The notes under the pieces are model-generated. The model worked only from the letters and a program-made list of their open reading frames with translations. It made no database searches and was not told the origin of the DNA. From the NCBI RefSeq assembly GCF_029537375.1, contig NZ_CP120679.1, forward strand, positions 3,515,501 through 3,579,500: 64,000 nucleotides of DNA. The letters are read 5' to 3'. The position numbers and the translations under genes were made by a program. This DNA is from Bacillus sp. HSf4. GTDB lineage: Bacteria > Bacillota > Bacilli > Bacillales > Bacillaceae. Shown in pieces: positions 9,263 through 18,108 of this stretch; within the stretch, counting starts at the first letter, position 1, and the number at the start of each line of letters is the position of its first letter.

Positions 9263-9425
9263 ATATAAACGAATAGCCGTTGAAATCGCGGTAGTTCGGT
9301 TTGATCGCTTTCTTTTGCTTTTTCAGCCATTTCTTTTCCGACAGCATGTGTTTGGGGTATTTGACTTTGTCCACTTTGATTCCCCTGCTGCGCAGGCGGC
9401 TGATCATTTCATCGATTTCTTTCAT
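9261..9425 (-). CDS. yirB: small Spx anti-adaptor YirB (SpxO/YuzO)
   Basis: A 54-residue ORF reads MKEIDEMISRLRSRG... and ends ...NYRDFNGYSFI; it is lysine-rich and has no membrane segment. AGAAAGGGTGA stands just before the ATG. Size, sequence and position between cssS and yuxN match B. subtilis YirB (YuzO), a small protein known to bind the adaptor YjbH and so block ClpXP degradation of the oxidative-stress regulator Spx. The identification is from memory of that protein; the ORF itself is certain by ribosome site, tight packing against the terminator and conserved place. Confidence 0.8.
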   Translation of the reverse strand: MKEIDEMISRLRSRGIKVDKVKYPKHMLSEKKWLKKQKKAIKPNYRDFNGYSFI

Positions 9426-9451
9426 CAATATTCACCCTTTCTCCGCAAATT

Positions 9452-9480
9452 TTGACCACTCGGTCACCTTACTTTATAAT
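9452..9480 (+). promoter_or_regulatory. yuxN promoter with palindromic operator on the -35
   Basis: TTGACC (9452-9457), a 17-bp spacer and TATAAT (9475-9480) form a good sigma-A promoter toward yuxN. The perfect inverted repeat TGACC-ACTC-GGTCA (9453-9466) covers the -35, as expected for a TetR-family operator, so YuxN probably represses itself. The ~130-base leader that follows holds a GC-rich hairpin at about 9548-9565 and nothing else I recognise. Confidence 0.65.
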
Positions 9481-9611
9481 ATAAATAATATCAAACAAAA
9501 AAACAAGTTACAATCTAGTTAAAATTATGACGGGACAATAGAGGTGACCCCGCAGTCAGCGGGTGCAGCCTAAAAAACTTGAAATGTTAACCTTTCAGGA
9601 AGGTGAAGGTC

Positions 9612-10505
9612 GTGAGAGAAAAAGAGAGAGTCATAATCGAAACAGCGATTAAGCTATTTGCCAAAAAAGGGTATAGTTCTACATCGGTACAGGAAATTGC
9701 AAAGGAATGCCAAATCTCAAAAGGCGCTTTCTATATCTATTTCAAATCAAAAGAAGCGCTTCTCCTTTCAGTGCTTCATTATTACTACGATAAAATATTT
9801 ACCCGAATCCAAAAAATTCAAACGGAAAATGACAATCCACGGGACGTCTACCGGAAACAGCTCGCCGTATTTTTTGAAAATATTCTTGAGCATAAAGAAT
9901 TCATCACCATGCAGTTCAATGAACGCTCGCTGCCGATCAATGAAGAGATTGAATCTTTCGCCAAAAAAATGCGGACGACAACGCTTAAGCTCCATATGGA
10001 AAACATCCGCCAAATTTACGGCAAAGATATTGAACCGTACAGCGCCGAACTCTGCTTTATGATCAACGGAATGAGCGACGTATATCTTGAATTGATGATT
10101 TTGCTGCACCATTCTATTGATCTTCACCTTCTCGCAGACCATCTGCTGAACCGTCTTGACGACTTGGCCGAAGGAATCATGAAGCGAAACGAAATGCCGC
10201 TCATTTCCATCGAAGAAGCTGACAAGTGGTTCGGGCCTTTCTATACGTTCGATCCGCTCAAAGAAGCCCTGCTTAAAGAAATGCGGATCAAAGCAGACAA
10301 GCGCTATCAAGGGGCCCCGCCTTCCGATCTGACTGAAAGCCTCGGTATTTTGGACAAAGAGCTGCGGAAACAAAAGCCTAGAAACGCGATCATTAAAGGC
10401 ATGCTGTATAATATAAAGGAATACGAAGCGCTGCAAAAAGAAGCGGTCAAACTCGCCGAATTGCTCAGAAAAAAACCGGAAACGAATGATCAGCGGCTCC
10501 TTTAA
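9612..10505 (+). CDS. yuxN: TetR-family transcriptional regulator YuxN
   Basis: A 297-residue TetR/AcrR regulator, longer than the usual ~200 because of a C-terminal extension of about 90 charged residues. The N-terminal DNA-binding domain is typical: IIETAIKLFAKKGYSSTSVQEIAKE...SKGAFYIYFKSKEALL. The GTG at 9612 is favoured because AGGAAGG lies about 8 bases before it; a GTG three codons earlier is too near to that site. The ligand and targets are unknown. An operator-like palindrome sits on its own promoter. Same place as B. subtilis yuxN, next to fumarase. Confidence 0.85.
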   Translation: MREKERVIIETAIKLFAKKGYSSTSVQEIAKECQISKGAFYIYFKSKEALLLSVLHYYYDKIFTRIQKIQTENDNPRDVYRKQLAVFFENILEHKEFITMQFNERSLPINEEIESFAKKMRTTTLKLHMENIRQIYGKDIEPYSAELCFMINGMSDVYLELMILLHHSIDLHLLADHLLNRLDDLAEGIMKRNEMPLISIEEADKWFGPFYTFDPLKEALLKEMRIKADKRYQGAPPSDLTESLGILDKELRKQKPRNAIIKGMLYNIKEYEALQKEAVKLAELLRKKPETNDQRLL

Positions 10506-10519
10506 CCGCTATAGCTATA

Positions 10520-10551
10520 AAAAAACGGCCGCAATGTGCAGCCGTTTTTTT
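10520..10551. terminator. bidirectional terminator between yuxN and fumC
   Basis: Stem AAAAAACGGC/GCCGTTTTTT with an 11-base loop between two convergent genes. Confidence 0.85.
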
Positions 10552-10552
10552 G

Positions 10553-11941
10553 CTATGCTTTCGGTTTTACCATTTCTTCAGGTTTCACGACCTCATCAAA
10601 CTGTTCTTCTGTTAACAGATTCAGTTTAAGCGCCGCTTCTTTCAGGGTCAATCCCTCTTTATGAGCCAGCTTCGCGATCTTCGCCGCATTTTCATAGCCG
10701 ATATGCGGATTTAAAGCGGTGACAAGCATCAGAGAGTTCGTCAGGTTCTTATCGATTGTCTTCTGATTCGGTTCAATGCCCACGGCGCATTTGTCGTGGA
10801 ATGAATTCATGCCGTCGGCGAGGAGCTGAACCGATTGCAGGAAATTATAAATGATCACCGGCTTGAAGACATTCAATTCAAAATTCCCCTGACTTGCCGC
10901 AAAGCCGATCGTTGCGTCATTCCCCATGATTTGGGAGGCGACCATTGTCAAGGCTTCGCTTTGTGTAGGGTTTACTTTGCCCGGCATAATGGAGCTTCCC
11001 GGTTCATTTTCAGGAATGATCAGCTCGCCGATTCCGCAGCGCGGTCCGCTCGCCAGCCATCTGACATCATTGGCGATTTTCATCAGGTCGGCTGCAAGCG
11101 CTTTAAGAGCGCCATGCACGTGTGTCAGCTCATCATGGCTTGTCAGCGCGTGGAATTTGTTCGGCGAGCTTCTGAAAGTCTGCCCGGTCAGGCTGCTGAT
11201 TTCTTCGGCAACCTTGCTGCCGAATTCCGGATGGGCGTTGATCCCTGTTCCAACCGCCGTGCCTCCGATGGCAAGTTCGCGGATTTTCTCGGTCGCTTCC
11301 AGAATCATTTCCTTAGAGCGGTCAAGCATATACACCCAGCCGCTGATCTCCTGTCCCAGTGTAAGAGGTGTCGCATCCTGCAGGTGGGTGCGGCCGATTT
11401 TGACGACATCCTGATAGCTTTCCGCCTTTTCATTCAGCGTGTTTCTTAAGCGGTCAATCGCCGGAACAAGCTTTTCGTAAATCGCCAGAACCGCTGCGAC
11501 GTGCATCGCTGTCGGGAAGGTGTCGTTTGAGCTTTGGCTGCGGTTGACATCATCGTTCGGGTGGATTTTCAGGCTTGACCCTTTTTCCTCAAGATAGGCC
11601 GTACCTCTGTTGGCGACGACTTCATTCATATTCATGTTGCTTTGCGTACCGCTTCCGGTCTGCCAGACAACAAGAGGGAAATGGCTGTCATATTTGCCTT
11701 TCAAAATGTCGTCGCAAACGGACACGATGGCTTCGGCCTTTTCCGCTTCGAGATTTCCGAGTTTTTCATTGGCGATGGCTGCGCTTCTTTTTAAAATTGC
11801 AAACGCATACACAATTTCCTGCGGCATTTTCTCAGAACCGATTTTAAAGTTCTCCTTGCTTCGCTGGGTTTGCGCCCCCCAAAACTTATCAGCGGGAACT
11901 TTGACTTCACCCATCGTATCTTTTTCAATTCTGTAATCCAC
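10553..11941 (-). CDS. fumC: class II fumarate hydratase
   Basis: A 462-residue class II (iron-free) fumarase, the TCA-cycle enzyme that hydrates fumarate to L-malate (citG in older B. subtilis naming). The fumarase/aspartase signature [11 protein letters not shown] is present, as are [10 protein letters not shown] and [16 protein letters not shown]. The GTG at 11941 gives [12 protein letters not shown], the expected N-terminus and length; GGAAGGGAT stands before it. Upstream in-frame ATGs would add residues not seen in the family. It is convergent with yuxN. Confidence 0.95.
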   Translation of the reverse strand: MDYRIEKDTMGEVKVPADKFWGAQTQRSKENFKIGSEKMPQEIVYAFAILKRSAAIANEKLGNLEAEKAEAIVSVCDDILKGKYDSHFPLVVWQTGSGTQSNMNMNEVVANRGTAYLEEKGSSLKIHPNDDVNRSQSSNDTFPTAMHVAAVLAIYEKLVPAIDRLRNTLNEKAESYQDVVKIGRTHLQDATPLTLGQEISGWVYMLDRSKEMILEATEKIRELAIGGTAVGTGINAHPEFGSKVAEEISSLTGQTFRSSPNKFHALTSHDELTHVHGALKALAADLMKIANDVRWLASGPRCGIGELIIPENEPGSSIMPGKVNPTQSEALTMVASQIMGNDATIGFAASQGNFELNVFKPVIIYNFLQSVQLLADGMNSFHDKCAVGIEPNQKTIDKNLTNSLMLVTALNPHIGYENAAKIAKLAHKEGLTLKEAALKLNLLTEEQFDEVVKPEEMVKPKA

Positions 11942-12021
11942 TATGTATCCCTTCCTTCTATAGTCTGCATTCATCTTATTTCGATACATTTTGCAAAAAC
12001 CCTCTTATTTAAATTTTAGCT

Positions 12022-12189
12022 TTATTTTAATTTTAGCTCAATATAAACTCGCGAATCTTTTGCATATTTATATTTCGGATTTGTCCTTCCGTATTCCTTT
12101 GAAACGTATGATACGTCATAATGCTTTGAAAAAGATTGGATAATGCGTTCAATCTCCTCCGACTTCCCCGTAAGCCTGATCTGCGCCAA
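12022..12189 (-). CDS. small DUF3970-like protein
   Basis: A 55-residue ORF, MAQIRLTGKSEEIERII... ending ...SRVYIELKLK, starting at TTG with GGAGTGAGAAGAG directly before it. The N-terminal pattern and the closing VYIEL strand resemble the DUF3970 family of short Bacillus proteins (YvzF type), whose function is unknown. It lies between fumC and gerAA in a stretch otherwise without genes, on the opposite strand from gerA. No membrane segment or metal motif is seen. Confidence 0.65.
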   Translation of the reverse strand: MAQIRLTGKSEEIERIIQSFSKHYDVSYVSKEYGRTNPKYKYAKDSRVYIELKLK

Positions 12190-12315
12190 CTCTTCTCACT
12201 CCGTCTCTGTTCAATGAAAATTTCACCAAACACTACTGTAACACAGTATATTGTTTTTTTAACAGGAAAAGATAACCTATATCCATCATCAGAAACGAGC
12301 AAGGCAGGTGACAGC

Positions 12316-13758
12316 ATGAATCAGTCGGAGTTTAAGGATCATATCCACGAAAATCTCAGTTTGCTTCTTCCTCATCTCGAGCAAAACGATGACCTCGTTC
12401 AAAACAAAAAAATGCTGGACAGCGGCATCATTTTCTATTTTTTGTATTTTCGCGAACTGAATGATGACACCAAAATTCAGAAAGCCGCCAAAACGCTGTG
12501 CACTGATGGAAGTTCTCTCACACTGGAAGACGTCCGCCTCCGCTTAAACAAACTGAACGCCGAGCCCATCCGCAAGGAAAAAGATGCGATAAACGCGATT
12601 TTTCAAGGAAAGTGCCTCCTGTTGGTAAACGGCATGAATACCGTTTTTTCGCTGCCGACATTTGCAAAAAAGAAAAGAAGCCTCGGAGAGGTCAATACAG
12701 AAAATGTCGTCAGAGGGCCGAAAGTCGGCTTTATCGAAGACGTGGAGACAAATGTGGCGCTCATCAGGCAGCGCGTTCCTGATCAGGATTTGATCGTTGA
12801 GAAGATGCCGATCGGTAAAAGCAAGCTGAAACACGCAACCATTTTATATATAAACGGCAAAGCGGACAAGGCGATCATCACCGATCTGAAAAAGCGTTTG
12901 AAAAAGGTTCAGCTTGATGACATTCAAGATTCGGGTGTGCTTGAAGAACTGATTGAAGACAACAAGTTTTCACCGTTTCCGCAGATTCAAAACACAGAAA
13001 GACCTGATAAAGTATCGTCCGCACTGTTCAACGGTCGGATCGCCATCTTTGTCGATTATTCGCCGTTTGCTTTGATCGTTCCGGCATCGTTCGGCATGGT
13101 GATGCAGTCTCCGGACGATTATTACGAGCGGTGGATCGCCACGACCCTGATCAGGTTTTTAAGGTTCAGCTCGATTTTTATCACCTTGTTTTTATCGGCT
13201 TTTTATATATCCCTCGTTTCATTTCACCAGGGGATGCTGCCGACCGCTCTTGCTGTAACCATTGCCAGCACGCGGGAAAATGTTCCGTTTCCTCCGCTGC
13301 TTGAAGCGCTGATTATGGAAGTGACGATTGAGCTTTTAAGGGAAGCGGGTTTAAGACTTCCAAACCCGCTCGGCCAGACGATCGGTTTAGTCGGAGGCGT
13401 GGTCATCGGTCAGGCGGCCGTTCAAGCGAATATTGTCAGCTCGGTCATGGTGATCATCGTCAGCATCATCGCTCTTGCTTCATTCACGGTTCCTCAATAT
13501 GGGATGGGGCTGTCGTTTCGGGTGCTGCGCTTTATTTCCATGATTGTCGCTGCCGTGTTCGGACTGTACGGGATCATTTTATGGATGATGGTGATCTTCA
13601 CCCATTTGGTGAGGCAGCGAAGCTTTGGCATCCCGTATTTTAATCCCAACCATTTTTTCAGCTTAAAACATTCGGATGAAGCGATCATTCGTTTACCGAC
13701 AAAGAATCGTGAGGTGAGTCATCAAAATGGGGCAAAAAAATCAGCACGATCGGATTAG
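12316..13758 (+). CDS. gerAA: spore germinant receptor subunit A (GerAA)
   Basis: A 480-residue GerA-family A subunit in the spore inner membrane. It has a soluble N-terminal region (about 1-240), then membrane segments from about residue 245 onward, with conserved family stretches ENVPFPPLLEALIMEVTIELLREA and GLRLPNPLGQTIGLVGG. With GerAB and GerAC it senses L-alanine-type germinants. The ATG at 12316 after AAGGCAGGTGAC gives the B. subtilis N-terminus (MNQSEFKDHIHENL); longer in-frame starts are not supported. It overlaps gerAB by 32 bases. A sigma-G promoter is expected but I could not place one with confidence. Confidence 0.93.
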   Translation: MNQSEFKDHIHENLSLLLPHLEQNDDLVQNKKMLDSGIIFYFLYFRELNDDTKIQKAAKTLCTDGSSLTLEDVRLRLNKLNAEPIRKEKDAINAIFQGKCLLLVNGMNTVFSLPTFAKKKRSLGEVNTENVVRGPKVGFIEDVETNVALIRQRVPDQDLIVEKMPIGKSKLKHATILYINGKADKAIITDLKKRLKKVQLDDIQDSGVLEELIEDNKFSPFPQIQNTERPDKVSSALFNGRIAIFVDYSPFALIVPASFGMVMQSPDDYYERWIATTLIRFLRFSSIFITLFLSAFYISLVSFHQGMLPTALAVTIASTRENVPFPPLLEALIMEVTIELLREAGLRLPNPLGQTIGLVGGVVIGQAAVQANIVSSVMVIIVSIIALASFTVPQYGMGLSFRVLRFISMIVAAVFGLYGIILWMMVIFTHLVRQRSFGIPYFNPNHFFSLKHSDEAIIRLPTKNREVSHQNGAKKSARSD

Positions 13759-14827
13759 CACATATGAAGCCGCTTCTATTATCACAAGCACGATGCTTGG
13801 CGCGGGACTCTTGACGCTTCCAAGGTCACTCACGCAAAAAACGGTCTCCCCTGACGGCTGGATCGTTTTGGCTTTGGAAGGAATTGTTTTTATTTTGATC
13901 ATTTATTTGAACGCCAAAATCGTCAAAAAACACAACGTCCTCACCTTTTTTGATTATACGAAAGAAGGCTGCGGCTTCATCATCGGGAATCTATTGAACC
14001 TGATGATCGTTTTGTATTTTTTTGCAGTGGCAAGCTTTGAAGCGCGAGCGATGGCTGAGATGGTCAAATTTTTCCTGCTTCAATTCACCCCGATGGGTGT
14101 GACGATTTTCGCGTTCGTGATTTGCGCGATCTATATGGTTGTCGGCGGCATCAGCGACATGTCAAAGATTTTCCCGTTTTTTCTGTCGATCACGCTCGTT
14201 GTTCTGCTTGTCGTCTACGGTCTGAGCCTGAATATGTTTCAAATCAACAATTTAAGGCCTATTCTCGGTTTGGGATTCGGCTCGGTCACAAGCGCTTTGA
14301 CAGTTGTCTCCATTTCATTTTTAGGCGTCGAGACCATGCTGTTTCTGCCAAAGTATATTAAAAACAAAGAAAAGCTGTTCAGAGCCACCGCCATCGGCTT
14401 CGGCATCCCGCTTATTTTATATGTGCTGACGTTCACCGTAGTCGTAGGCGCGCTGACCGCAACTGAAGTGATGACGATGACCTGGCCGACGATTTCTTTA
14501 TTTCAATCATTTGAAATCAGAGGTATTTTCATCGAACGATTCGAATCTTTTTTGCTCGTCATCTGGACGATTCAGTTTTTCTCCACGTTTGTCGTCTATA
14601 CCTACTTTGCCGCGTCAGGGCTTGAACATGTATTCGGATGGCCCGTCAAAAAAAACGTATTTTTCATCGGCGCCGCTGCTTACCTGGCATCCCTTTTGCC
14701 GAAAGACGTCAATGATGTCTCCGTTTTCAGCGATAATTTAGGTTATGTCTTTATCGTCGTTTTCTGCGTGCTTCCGCTTCTCATGTTTATCATCGTTTCC
14801 GCTAAAAGGAGGTTTAAAGCTTCGTGA
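13727..14827 (+). CDS. gerAB: spore germinant receptor subunit B (GerAB)
   Basis: A 366-residue GerAB/spore permease of the APC superfamily with about ten membrane segments. The N-terminus (ISTYEAASIITSTMLGAGLLTLPR) holds the conserved glycine-rich first helix that lines the amino-acid site in this family. It is the germinant-binding subunit of the receptor in the spore inner membrane. It overlaps gerAA upstream and gerAC downstream by four bases. Confidence 0.93.
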   Translation: MGQKNQHDRISTYEAASIITSTMLGAGLLTLPRSLTQKTVSPDGWIVLALEGIVFILIIYLNAKIVKKHNVLTFFDYTKEGCGFIIGNLLNLMIVLYFFAVASFEARAMAEMVKFFLLQFTPMGVTIFAFVICAIYMVVGGISDMSKIFPFFLSITLVVLLVVYGLSLNMFQINNLRPILGLGFGSVTSALTVVSISFLGVETMLFLPKYIKNKEKLFRATAIGFGIPLILYVLTFTVVVGALTATEVMTMTWPTISLFQSFEIRGIFIERFESFLLVIWTIQFFSTFVVYTYFAASGLEHVFGWPVKKNVFFIGAAAYLASLLPKDVNDVSVFSDNLGYVFIVVFCVLPLLMFIIVSAKRRFKAS

Positions 14828-15945
14828 GACAAAAGGGATTGTTAGCCGTGCTGTCCCTGACTCTCCTTTTGACAGGCTGCTGGGACAGCAGGCAGATCGA
14901 AGAGCTCAGCATTGCCATCGGCCTTGCGATGGACAAAGGCGAAGACGACAAAAAAGTGAAGATGACATTTCAGTTTCTCGTTCCCAAAAAAATCGGCCAA
15001 CCCGGCAACGCCCAAGATCAGACCAAGGTTGTATCCACCTCCGGAGATACGGTCCATCAAACGATCCGGTCGACCGCTTTGAAAAACTTCCCGGTTTTCT
15101 CACAGCACCTGCAGGTTATTCTGTTCTCGGAGGATCTCGTATCGGAGATTTCTTTAGACGCCATAGTCAACCAGTTCATCCGTGACAACAGCCTCAGAAG
15201 AAGCAGTGAAGTCTATATGACATCAGGAGAAGCCGGTCCTTTTTTGAAAATCGATGATGCAGGGGATCCCGCTTCAGAAGTGATACACAACGTCTCACAG
15301 AACAGGCAGTCGACGATTAAATTGCTTGAGCCGGTCACATTGGGGGACATTTCAATTAACATGCAGAAGGGCTTGTCTTTTATCATGCCAAAGATTACCG
15401 CGATAAAGGGTGAGCTGCAGATGGGCGGCGGGGCCATTCTCAAAAATAACAGGCCGATCGCCAATATTTCTCCGGAAGAAATTATGGCTTTGAATTTGTT
15501 GACGGGGAAAGTGACAGGCGGCGTCATTGATGCGAGACACAAAGGGCATTTGTTTTCCTTTGAAGTGTTTTCGATGACACACCGCGTTCAAACAACGAGA
15601 AAAAACGGAAGATATCAGTTTGATGTTCATTCCGATATTAAAGGAAGATTGTCTGAAGACTGGTATAAAGGCGAGGATTCTTTTAATCCCGATTATATTA
15701 AAGCCATTGAACGTTCCATTCAAAAAGATATTGAAAAAAGAGTCAGGACTCTCATCAACCGCTTGCAGCGCGATATCAAAGCGGATGTCACCGATTTTTC
15801 CGACTATGTCAGAATCCAATATCCGAAAAGATGGAAAAAAGAAAAACACAATTGGGATCACTACTTCACAAAAGCCGATATCGACTATCATATCAAAGCC
15901 ACCATCCAGGACTTTGGAACAAAAGGGGCGGCGAAGGTGAGATAG
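14824..15945 (+). CDS. gerAC: spore germinant receptor lipoprotein (GerAC)
   Basis: A 373-residue Ger(x)C lipoprotein. It begins with a signal peptide and lipobox LLLTGC followed by the family signature WDSRQIEELS; the rest is the three-domain Ger(x)C fold. It is diacylglycerol-anchored on the outer face of the spore inner membrane and completes the GerA receptor. Start is GTG at 14824, overlapping the gerAB stop. Confidence 0.93.
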   Translation: MRQKGLLAVLSLTLLLTGCWDSRQIEELSIAIGLAMDKGEDDKKVKMTFQFLVPKKIGQPGNAQDQTKVVSTSGDTVHQTIRSTALKNFPVFSQHLQVILFSEDLVSEISLDAIVNQFIRDNSLRRSSEVYMTSGEAGPFLKIDDAGDPASEVIHNVSQNRQSTIKLLEPVTLGDISINMQKGLSFIMPKITAIKGELQMGGGAILKNNRPIANISPEEIMALNLLTGKVTGGVIDARHKGHLFSFEVFSMTHRVQTTRKNGRYQFDVHSDIKGRLSEDWYKGEDSFNPDYIKAIERSIQKDIEKRVRTLINRLQRDIKADVTDFSDYVRIQYPKRWKKEKHNWDHYFTKADIDYHIKATIQDFGTKGAAKVR

Positions 15946-15989
15946 GCGCAGAATTTTTTGATAGAATGGGTGTGAAAGGGTGATGTAGC

Positions 15990-16376
15990 TTGAAGCGGAT
16001 ATTGCAGGTAACAGGGATTGTAATGATTGCGGCGGCAATTATTTTGTCCGGTTTTATTATCAATGACGTCCTTTATGACCCGTATATGGAGGATTCGCAG
16101 TCGATGCTGTTCTTCACGATTGGTTCGTATCTCTCCACACCGGTTTTTTCCGTCATCGGCGGCTTTATTTTGCTCGGCATCAGCAAGCTGATTGATTTGC
16201 AGGAAAAAAACAACACCGCTCTCGCCGAACGGCTCGATCTCATTTGCAAGACAAGCGATATCACGGGCAAACATGATCATCAAAAAAACGAGACCGCAGC
16301 AGAACCCGTTCAAACCGCTGAGGCAGAATCTTTCACTTTGCCCGCAGCTGATGACCGGAAATATTGGAACGGCTGA
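15990..16376 (+). CDS. small two-TM membrane protein, function unknown
   Basis: A 128-residue protein starting at TTG 15990 after AAAGGGTGAT. Two hydrophobic segments (about residues 6-26 and 45-64) are followed by a polar tail with a short helix (LIDLQEKNNTALAERLDLI) that could be a coiled coil. I do not recognise the family. It follows gerAC on the same strand after 44 bases and is closed by a terminator, so it may be read with the gerA operon or alone. A role in spores is possible but only suggested by position. Confidence 0.6.
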   Translation: MKRILQVTGIVMIAAAIILSGFIINDVLYDPYMEDSQSMLFFTIGSYLSTPVFSVIGGFILLGISKLIDLQEKNNTALAERLDLICKTSDITGKHDHQKNETAAEPVQTAEAESFTLPAADDRKYWNG

Positions 16377-16411
16377 AACGGCTTTCATCAGAAAGCTGTT
16401 TTTTGGCTTTT
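16377..16411. terminator. bidirectional terminator before liaR
   Basis: Ten-base-pair stem AACGGCTTTC/GAAAGCTGTT with loop ATCA followed by TTTT, directly behind the two-TM gene and ahead of the liaR stop codon on the other strand. Confidence 0.8.
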
Positions 16412-16412
16412 T

Positions 16413-17048
16413 TTACTGAACGAGCTTGTTTCGGTGCGCATAGACGGCGGCTTGTGTACGGTCATCGACCTCAAGCTTGGAAAGGATATTGGTGACATGG
16501 GTTTTGACGGTTTTAATCGTAATGAATAATTCTTCGGCAATATCTTTATTTGTTTTTCCTTCCGCCACAAGCTTGAGGATTTCAAGTTCCCTCGCTGTCA
16601 GCGATTCATGCAGCGGCTGTTCCCCTGACGAATGTCTCAGCTTTGACAGCACTTTTCCGGCTACCTTTGCTTCCAGCTTTGGTTCGCCTATGCTCGCCGC
16701 TCTGATGGCATCGGCGATTTCACTCGCTTTCGACGTTTTCAGCAAATAGCTGAGCGCGCCTGCTTCGATGACCGGATATACTTTGTCATCATCGATAAAA
16801 CTTGTCAAAACGATGATTTTCGGATCGTCAAGCTTCCCGCAGATTTCCTTTGTCGCCTCAATGCCATCCATCCCTTCCATCACAAGGTCCATCAAAATAA
16901 CATCGGGCTTTTTTTCAATCGCCAGCTCGACGCCGAGCCTGCCATCTGAAGCTTCGCCGATCACCTCTATGTCCGGCTGTGATTCCAAAAAAGCAGCCAG
17001 CCCCATTCTCACCATTTCATGATCATCAATTAACAGTACTCGAATCAC
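16413..17048 (-). CDS. liaR: response regulator LiaR
   Basis: A 211-residue NarL/FixJ-type response regulator: receiver with DDHE acidic pair, phospho-Asp in ILMDLVMEGMDG and Lys in LLKTS, then a LuxR-type helix-turn-helix (LTARELEILKLVAEGKTNKDIAEEL shortened here as the GKTNKDIA core). The GTG at 17048 gives VIRVLLIDDHEM, the length of B. subtilis LiaR. It overlaps liaS by 23 bases. Phosphorylated LiaR activates the liaI promoter on cell-wall antibiotic stress. Confidence 0.93.
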   Translation of the reverse strand: MIRVLLIDDHEMVRMGLAAFLESQPDIEVIGEASDGRLGVELAIEKKPDVILMDLVMEGMDGIEATKEICGKLDDPKIIVLTSFIDDDKVYPVIEAGALSYLLKTSKASEIADAIRAASIGEPKLEAKVAGKVLSKLRHSSGEQPLHESLTARELEILKLVAEGKTNKDIAEELFITIKTVKTHVTNILSKLEVDDRTQAAVYAHRNKLVQ

Positions 17049-18108
17049 CTTCGGTCTCTCCTTTTCCTTGGTCAAAGATCGGAACCTTTACATCAACCTG
17101 TGTTCCTTTTCCCGCAAATGAAATAATTTCCGCCACCCCGCCGACTTCGCTCGCCCTTTCCTTAATGGAATTGAGCCCGTAAGAGGAGGTCTTCACGTCG
17201 TCCATCTGAAACCCTTCCCCGTTGTCAATCACCTTCAGCTGAAGCTGCTTGTTTCTGAACAAGAGCCTGACGGACACTTTGGTCGCCTTTGAATGCCTGA
17301 AGACATTGGAAAGCGCTTCTTGGACAATTCTGAACAGATGGTCTTCGACACCCTTCGCGAGCTTTTCGGTATCATCGATTTCCCAATCGATATCAATCGA
17401 CTGTTTCGCTTTAAACTCTTTCAAAAGGTCGGCAAGCCCTTCTGTTAAACCTTTTCCTTCAAGGGTAACCGGCCTTAAGTGCAACAGCAGCGCCCGCATC
17501 TCATTTTGTGCGTCGGCCGCCATTTTTTCGACCATTTTCAGCCTCTGTGTGAGTTTCTCATCACCCGCGGCTCCTTCGAGAACGGCTGAAGTCATCATCG
17601 AAATCGCGAACAGCTGCTGACTTACCGCATCGTGCAATTCCCGCGCCAGCCGCTGGCGCTCTTCTGAGACAACGGCTTTTTTCATTTGCTCCTGCCATTC
17701 CGCCCTTTCATTGGACAGCTTTTGCAGAGAGGCGACCTGCCTTTCGATCCTTACGGCCATTTCGTTCAATTGATCGGCTGCAAGCCCGATTTCATCATCG
17801 CCAAGCGACGGAATCCTATACGCAAAATTGCCGTTTTCGTACCTTATGATCGATTCGATCAGTTTTTCGAGCCGTTTTTTGAGCTGATTGCCGAACATGT
17901 AGCCGGAAGCGAAGCCGACAGCAGCACTGATCAACAGCAGGAGAGCGATAAACGGAATGCCGAACCATCTGGAAGCGATGAGCACTCGCGGGTCGAGCTG
18001 ATAGTAGAAGAGCATGAAGCCCAAAACGGCAATAAAGACTGTAAAGCTGACCCCCAATGACAAACGGACGGCGCGCCACTGAATATTTGCAAGCCTGTTC
18101 GTTTTCAT
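17026..18108 (-). CDS. liaS: sensor histidine kinase LiaS
   Basis: A 360-residue intramembrane-sensing kinase. Two membrane helices near the N-terminus (about 14-36 and 48-70) have only a short loop between them; then HAMP, a HisKA_3 dimerisation helix with the phospho-His in ARELHDAVSQQL, and an ATPase domain with DNGEGF and SYGLNSIKERA. It senses lipid-II-cycle stress and is held back by LiaF. It overlaps liaF and liaR. Confidence 0.93.
   Translation of the reverse strand: MKTNRLANIQWRAVRLSLGVSFTVFIAVLGFMLFYYQLDPRVLIASRWFGIPFIALLLLISAAVGFASGYMFGNQLKKRLEKLIESIIRYENGNFAYRIPSLGDDEIGLAADQLNEMAVRIERQVASLQKLSNERAEWQEQMKKAVVSEERQRLARELHDAVSQQLFAISMMTSAVLEGAAGDEKLTQRLKMVEKMAADAQNEMRALLLHLRPVTLEGKGLTEGLADLLKEFKAKQSIDIDWEIDDTEKLAKGVEDHLFRIVQEALSNVFRHSKATKVSVRLLFRNKQLQLKVIDNGEGFQMDDVKTSSYGLNSIKERASEVGGVAEIISFAGKGTQVDVKVPIFDQGKGETEGDSSTVN

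Noticed and set aside
12136..12315. Upstream in-frame extension of gerAA
   Set aside because: It has no ribosome site, overlaps the small opposite-strand gene, and the family N-terminus begins at 12316.
12033..12317. 94-codon minus-strand frame between fumC and gerAA
   Set aside because: Another frame in the same place gives a DUF3970-like protein with a ribosome site; this one is arginine/serine-rich and looks like a shadow.
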